DNA from: DASXTS01 sp036505275
Lineage (GTDB): Bacteria > Actinomycetota > Actinomycetes > Mycobacteriales > Pseudonocardiaceae
Length of the DNA stretch: 31,670 nt
Assembly (NCBI GenBank): GCA_036505275.1
Contig: DASXTS010000422.1
Span: forward strand, 1 to 31,670
Direction: 5' to 3'
Shown: piece by piece, positions 29,317 to 31,670 of the stretch
How the letters are laid out: each line of letters begins with the position of its first letter
Position numbering within the stretch: the stretch's first letter is position 1
Program-made: the position numbers and the translations under genes
The notes under the pieces: generated by a model
Told to the model about the DNA's origin: nothing
The model's input: the letters and a program-made list of their open reading frames with translations, nothing else
Database searches by the model: none

Positions 29317-30153
29317 TCAGAACTCCTCGTACGTGTCCGGGTCCTGGTCCCAGAGCCGCCCGCTCTCCAACCGAGAAAGATCATCGAGGTCCTGTTCGGT
29401 CAGGGTGAAGTCGAAGATGTCGAGGTTCTCCCGTTGCCGGGTCGGGTTGGACGACAAGGGCAGCGGCACCGCGCCGAGTTGCACGTGCCAGCGCAGGATC
29501 GCCTGCGCCGGGTTCACGCCATGGGCCGCGGCGATCGCCGTGACGGTGGGGTCGCTCAGCAGACCGCTGCCGCGGCCCAGGGGGCTCCAACTCTCGGTGA
29601 CGATGCCGAGTTCGGCGTGCACGGCGCGCATCTGCGCCTGGCCGAACTGGGGGTGCAGCTCGATCTGGTTGACCGCCGGGACCACCCCGGTCTCGTCGAT
29701 CAGCCGCCGCAGGTGCTCCGGGGTGAAGTTGGATACCCCGATCGACCGCACCAGCCCGTCCTCCCTGAGTTTGATCATTGCCCGCCAACTGTCGACGTAC
29801 CTGTCCAGCCGGGGCAGCGGCCAATGGATCAGGTACTGGTCGACATGGTCCAACCGCAGATTCGCCAGCGTCTGGGTGAACGCGGTGAAGGTCTCGGCGT
29901 AGCCGTGGTAGCGGCCCGGCAGCTTGCTGGTCACGGTGATCTCCTCGCGAGCCAGCCCGCAGCCGGCCACCGCACGGCCGACCGCCTCCTCGGTGCCATA
30001 CCGCAGAGCGGTGTCCAGCAGCCGATACCCGGCGTCCAGCGCGCTGCGCACGACCGCTTCCGCATCCGGACCCAGCCGCGGCGAGCAACCGAACCCGATC
30101 GCCGGCAGGCTGCCCCCGTCATTCAGCAGACGCACCGGAACATTCGATTTCAC
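29317..30153 (-). CDS. Aldo/keto reductase
   Basis: 278 residues from a GTG at 30153, chosen for the AAGGAGG six bases upstream; the longer upstream frame is not protein-like. The catalytic tetrad is D47, Y52, K77 and H110 (DTALRYG, TSKLPG, LIHWPLP). Other AKR blocks are IGVSNFTPEHL, NQIELHPQF and the NADPH-site PLSSNPTRQREN. This family reduces aldehydes and ketones with NADPH; the sequence is like 2,5-diketogluconate reductase-type AKR5 proteins. It is followed after 27 bp by an esterase gene, a pairing that would suit ester cleavage and carbonyl reduction of one compound, but no substrate can be named. The second ECF sigma factor lies 175 bp upstream. Confidence 0.93.
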   Translation of the reverse strand: MKSNVPVRLLNDGGSLPAIGFGCSPRLGPDAEAVVRSALDAGYRLLDTALRYGTEEAVGRAVAGCGLAREEITVTSKLPGRYHGYAETFTAFTQTLANLRLDHVDQYLIHWPLPRLDRYVDSWRAMIKLREDGLVRSIGVSNFTPEHLRRLIDETGVVPAVNQIELHPQFGQAQMRAVHAELGIVTESWSPLGRGSGLLSDPTVTAIAAAHGVNPAQAILRWHVQLGAVPLPLSSNPTRQRENLDIFDFTLTEQDLDDLSRLESGRLWDQDPDTYEEF

Positions 30154-30328
30154 GACCGTCCTCCTTGCATGTGGACCGTCAGCCGACGTCACCGTGCACA
30201 CGCCGCGCCGAGTCGCCTGTCCTCCCAGGCGGCAAGAGTCGTCGGCGCCATGCTGGCCCAGCTGGCGCACACCGGGCCGGTGCGCTTCCTCTCAACGGAA
30301 GCCGGCGGCTGACATGCGCGGCACGGCG

Positions 30329-30907
30329 TCAGGCTGCGTAGCCCAACTCGCGCATGATCCGCGCCAGGTCGGCCAGGGTGCGCGCCCTCGTCGGGCCGAT
30401 GCTGCCCACCGGCATTCCCAGCTCGCTGGCGATCTGCGCATACGACCGACGATCGTCATCGAACAGTGCGGCCATCAGGGCTCGGCGCTTGGGCGGCAGC
30501 CCGGCAACCGCGCTGCGCAAGGCGGCGTGCTCGGCGGCCTCGAGGACCGCCGGCTCCGGACCTGCCGCAGGCTCGACCGCGGCCAGATCGGCATCGTCGG
30601 CCGGCACCGCCCGACTGCCCATCCGATGCGTCCGCAGACACTCCCGGCTGACGACGGTTGTCAGCCAGCTGGCCAGGTGCTCGGGTGAGTGGATGCGGTC
30701 GATGTTCTCGGCCAGCCGCAGCCAGGCGGTCTGCACCACGTCGAGGCCGTCGGCCTGCTGAAGCCGGTGCTGCCGCACCCGCGACCACAGCAGCGGCGCG
30801 TACCGGCGGATCAGCTCTGCCCACGCCGCGTGCTCTCCGCCCGCCGCCCGGGCGAGCAGGTCGGCGGGGTCGGCAGGCTCCGCGGCGGCCGTGGAGTTCG
30901 CGAACAT
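30329..30907 (-). CDS. ECF-type RNA polymerase sigma factor
   Basis: 192 residues from the ATG at 30907; upstream codons in the same frame lack protein character. Region 2 is WAELIRRYAPLLWSRVRQHR, then DGLDVVQTAWLRLAENIDRI. Region 4 is AVAGLPPKRRALMAALFDDD, then SYAQIASELGMPVGSIGPTR. The GSIGPTRARTL ending is common to a large actinobacterial ECF group. No anti-sigma gene is next to it: downstream is the aldo/keto reductase (175 bp away) and upstream, divergent, the SnoaL-like gene. The ribosome site is weak. Which genes it controls cannot be read here, though the AKR/esterase pair is placed to be one target. Confidence 0.9.
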   Translation of the reverse strand: MFANSTAAAEPADPADLLARAAGGEHAAWAELIRRYAPLLWSRVRQHRLQQADGLDVVQTAWLRLAENIDRIHSPEHLASWLTTVVSRECLRTHRMGSRAVPADDADLAAVEPAAGPEPAVLEAAEHAALRSAVAGLPPKRRALMAALFDDDRRSYAQIASELGMPVGSIGPTRARTLADLARIMRELGYAA

Positions 30908-31136
30908 GGTCCGGGTACGAATCGACGCGGCCGCGCGGTTCAAGTGCCGCCACCATGTTTCTCGCCGATGTTCTTGATCGCCGTCGTCCCCGGATGATCT
31001 GCCGAGTTGTCCAAGGTCGGCCCGATCGTCGGGCGTGTCCCCGGCCGCTGGACATGAACCGGGCGAAAGCGAACAGCTGACGGCGGCGATGCCGCGGACC
31101 CGTGCACTGGCGTAGGCTGCGCACCCACCTTTGGCA

Positions 31137-31152
31137 GCACGGATACCCGTGC
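31137..31152 (+). promoter_or_regulatory. Small hairpin in the leader of the SnoaL-like gene
   Basis: GCACGG-ATAC-CCGTGC is a perfect 6-bp stem with a 4-base loop, nested in a weaker outer pairing of CCACC (31125-31129) with GGTGG (31154-31158). It lies 26-41 bp before the ATG at 31178. An operator or leader hairpin is possible. The remaining 270-bp region between the sigma factor and this gene shows nothing else I can name. Confidence 0.3.
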
Positions 31153-31177
31153 GGGTGGCTGAGGGAGAACGAGATCG

Positions 31178-31531
31178 ATGGACGAGCATCCGAACGCCAA
31201 GGTCCTGCGTGAGCTCGACGAGCGTATGAGGGACGGAGACTTACAGGCCACCTTCGACGTCCTGGTGGCCGATGACGTCGAGTGGCATGAGATCGGTCGC
31301 GAGGAGCCGACGCGGGGCAAGGAGGCGCTTCGTCAGCGTTACCAGGAGAGTGTTGGCGACTTCGAGATCAAGGCCGACATGCATGACGTACTCGCTAACG
31401 ACGAGCACGCAATTCAGCTGATGAATGTCACCGCAACGCGAGGCGGCAAGACACTGCACTACCGGACCGCCGAGATCTACCACATGAAAGACGGCAAGAT
31501 ACCAAGCAGAAACTTAGCTAGCGGAGTTTAA
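31178..31531 (+). CDS. SnoaL-like/NTF2-fold protein, C-terminus probably truncated
   Basis: 117 residues from an ATG with GAGGGAG upstream. The NTF2-like fold is shown by LRELDERMRDGDLQATFDVL, DDVEWHEIGREEPTRGKEAL and the strand TAEIYHMKDGKI. Family members normally continue after DGKI with a final strand rich in aromatic residues and end near 125-135 residues. Here the sequence turns into PSRNLASGV and stops, while the base composition drops to AT-rich. This looks like a gene whose 3' end was replaced, probably by insertion of the element that begins near 31500. It is divergent from the ECF sigma factor. Function unknown; stability of the truncated fold is doubtful. Confidence 0.75.
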   Translation: MDEHPNAKVLRELDERMRDGDLQATFDVLVADDVEWHEIGREEPTRGKEALRQRYQESVGDFEIKADMHDVLANDEHAIQLMNVTATRGGKTLHYRTAEIYHMKDGKIPSRNLASGV

Positions 31532-31541
31532 AGAATTCTGG

Positions 31542-31547
31542 TAGGGT
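31542..31547 (+). promoter_or_regulatory. Possible -10 element of a leaderless transcript
   Basis: TAGGGT ends 6 bases before the GTG at 31554, the same hexamer and nearly the same spacing as at 12244-12249. Transcription starting on the GTG would give a leaderless message. Confidence 0.35.
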
Positions 31548-31553
31548 TCTCCC

Positions 31554-31670
31554 GTGAAGCAGCGGCGCATCCCTCGCACAGAACTCGCCGAGATTCGTCG
31601 CCAGTTCGCGCGAATGCTAGATGAAGGCGTGCCGGCCAAGTCTATCATGGTGGCACTGAAGTTGAGTCGC
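31554..31670 (+). CDS. Partial helix-turn-helix protein, possibly transposase or resolvase N-terminus
   Basis: Thirty-nine codons from a GTG to the edge of the window, still open: a basic start (VKQRRIPRTELAEIRRQF) followed by ARMLDEGVPAKSIMVALKLS. The second part has the shape of a helix-turn-helix as found at the N-terminus of IS630-like transposases or in Hin-type resolvases (long helix, EGVPAKSI turn, recognition helix). With only 39 residues the family cannot be fixed. The AT-richer leader and the disrupted SnoaL-like gene next to it support a mobile origin. A chromosomal regulator is the alternative. Confidence 0.5.
   Translation, partial: MKQRRIPRTELAEIRRQFARMLDEGVPAKSIMVALKLSR

Larger units (their letters stand above)
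31500..31670 (+). mobile_element. Left end of a probable insertion element, running out of the window
   Basis: From about 31500 the composition changes to AT-rich (AACTTAGCTAGC, GAGTTTAAAGAATTCTGG), the NTF2-fold reading of the previous gene breaks off, and a new HTH-like frame begins 54 bp later. Together these suggest the left boundary of an inserted element. Neither a terminal inverted repeat nor a target duplication can be confirmed because the right end is outside the window. Confidence 0.5.

Noticed and set aside
31121..31170. Riboswitch (TPP-like GGCTGAGGGAGA) before the SnoaL-like gene
   Set aside because: The second conserved block and the overall fold of a TPP riboswitch are missing, and the downstream gene is not a thiamine gene; only a small hairpin is supported.

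Overview
The window is a stretch of very GC-rich chromosome, roughly 70% GC with strong G/C third-position bias. Its gene content is typical of a filamentous or mycolic-type actinobacterium: many TetR regulators, several acyl-CoA dehydrogenases, ECF sigma factors, a DUF2277 protein and a DUF2255 protein. An intergenic palindrome at 17430-17519 reminds me of repeats in Amycolatopsis-like Pseudonocardiales. That placement is recollection and inference, not something I could test.

Layout. (1) 1-2808: the C-terminal part of a pyruvate phosphate dikinase that runs in from the left, then two divergent TetR genes whose start codons are only 9 bp apart. (2) 9560 down to 2868, minus strand: a six-gene operon of E1-alpha, E1-beta and E2 of an acetoin/2-oxoacid dehydrogenase-type complex, a zinc alcohol dehydrogenase, a PDR/VanB-type reductase and a VanA-type Rieske oxygenase. 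(3) 9720-12200, plus strand: ThuA-like, SDR, ThuA-like. (4) 12258-17394, plus strand: MDR-type reductase, acyl-CoA dehydrogenase, DUF35 OB-fold protein, thiolase-fold (probable aldolase) protein, acyl-CoA dehydrogenase. (5) 17526-19311, minus strand: a further acyl-CoA dehydrogenase behind an unrecognised helical protein. (6) 19471-22319, plus strand: crotonase-fold protein, SurE-like phosphatase, SDR and a 75-residue protein. (7) 22353-31531: a more ordinary mixture (VOC protein, DUF2255, two RibD/DHFR-like reductases, SigG-type ECF sigma factor, DUF2277, TetR with a clear operator and DUF2855 partner, a small GDYxYDxxH protein, alpha/beta hydrolase, aldo/keto reductase, second ECF sigma factor, truncated SnoaL-like gene). 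(8) From about 31500: a probable mobile element starts and runs off the right edge.

How the genes may work together. Regions 2-6 read as one catabolic island. A Rieske oxygenase with its own reductase would hydroxylate or O-demethylate a substrate. The alcohol dehydrogenase and SDRs would oxidise the products. The E1/E2 complex would cleave an acyloin or 2-oxoacid to an acyl-CoA. The acyl-CoA dehydrogenases, the crotonase and a DUF35/thiolase-fold retro-aldolase pair would shorten a CoA-linked chain. The two TetR genes at the left edge are candidate regulators, and the PPDK could return pyruvate to PEP. The substrate is not identifiable from sequence.

Notable structural points: an E2 with two E3-binding domains and no E3 gene nearby; a thiolase-fold protein that has lost two usual catalytic motifs; three short tandem-repeat arrays that each cover a stop codon; a 90-bp palindrome between convergent acyl-CoA dehydrogenase genes; a short SD-led leader ORF overlapping the surE start. 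No rRNA, tRNA or CRISPR array was recognised, and no gene-free stretch exceeds 300 bases.
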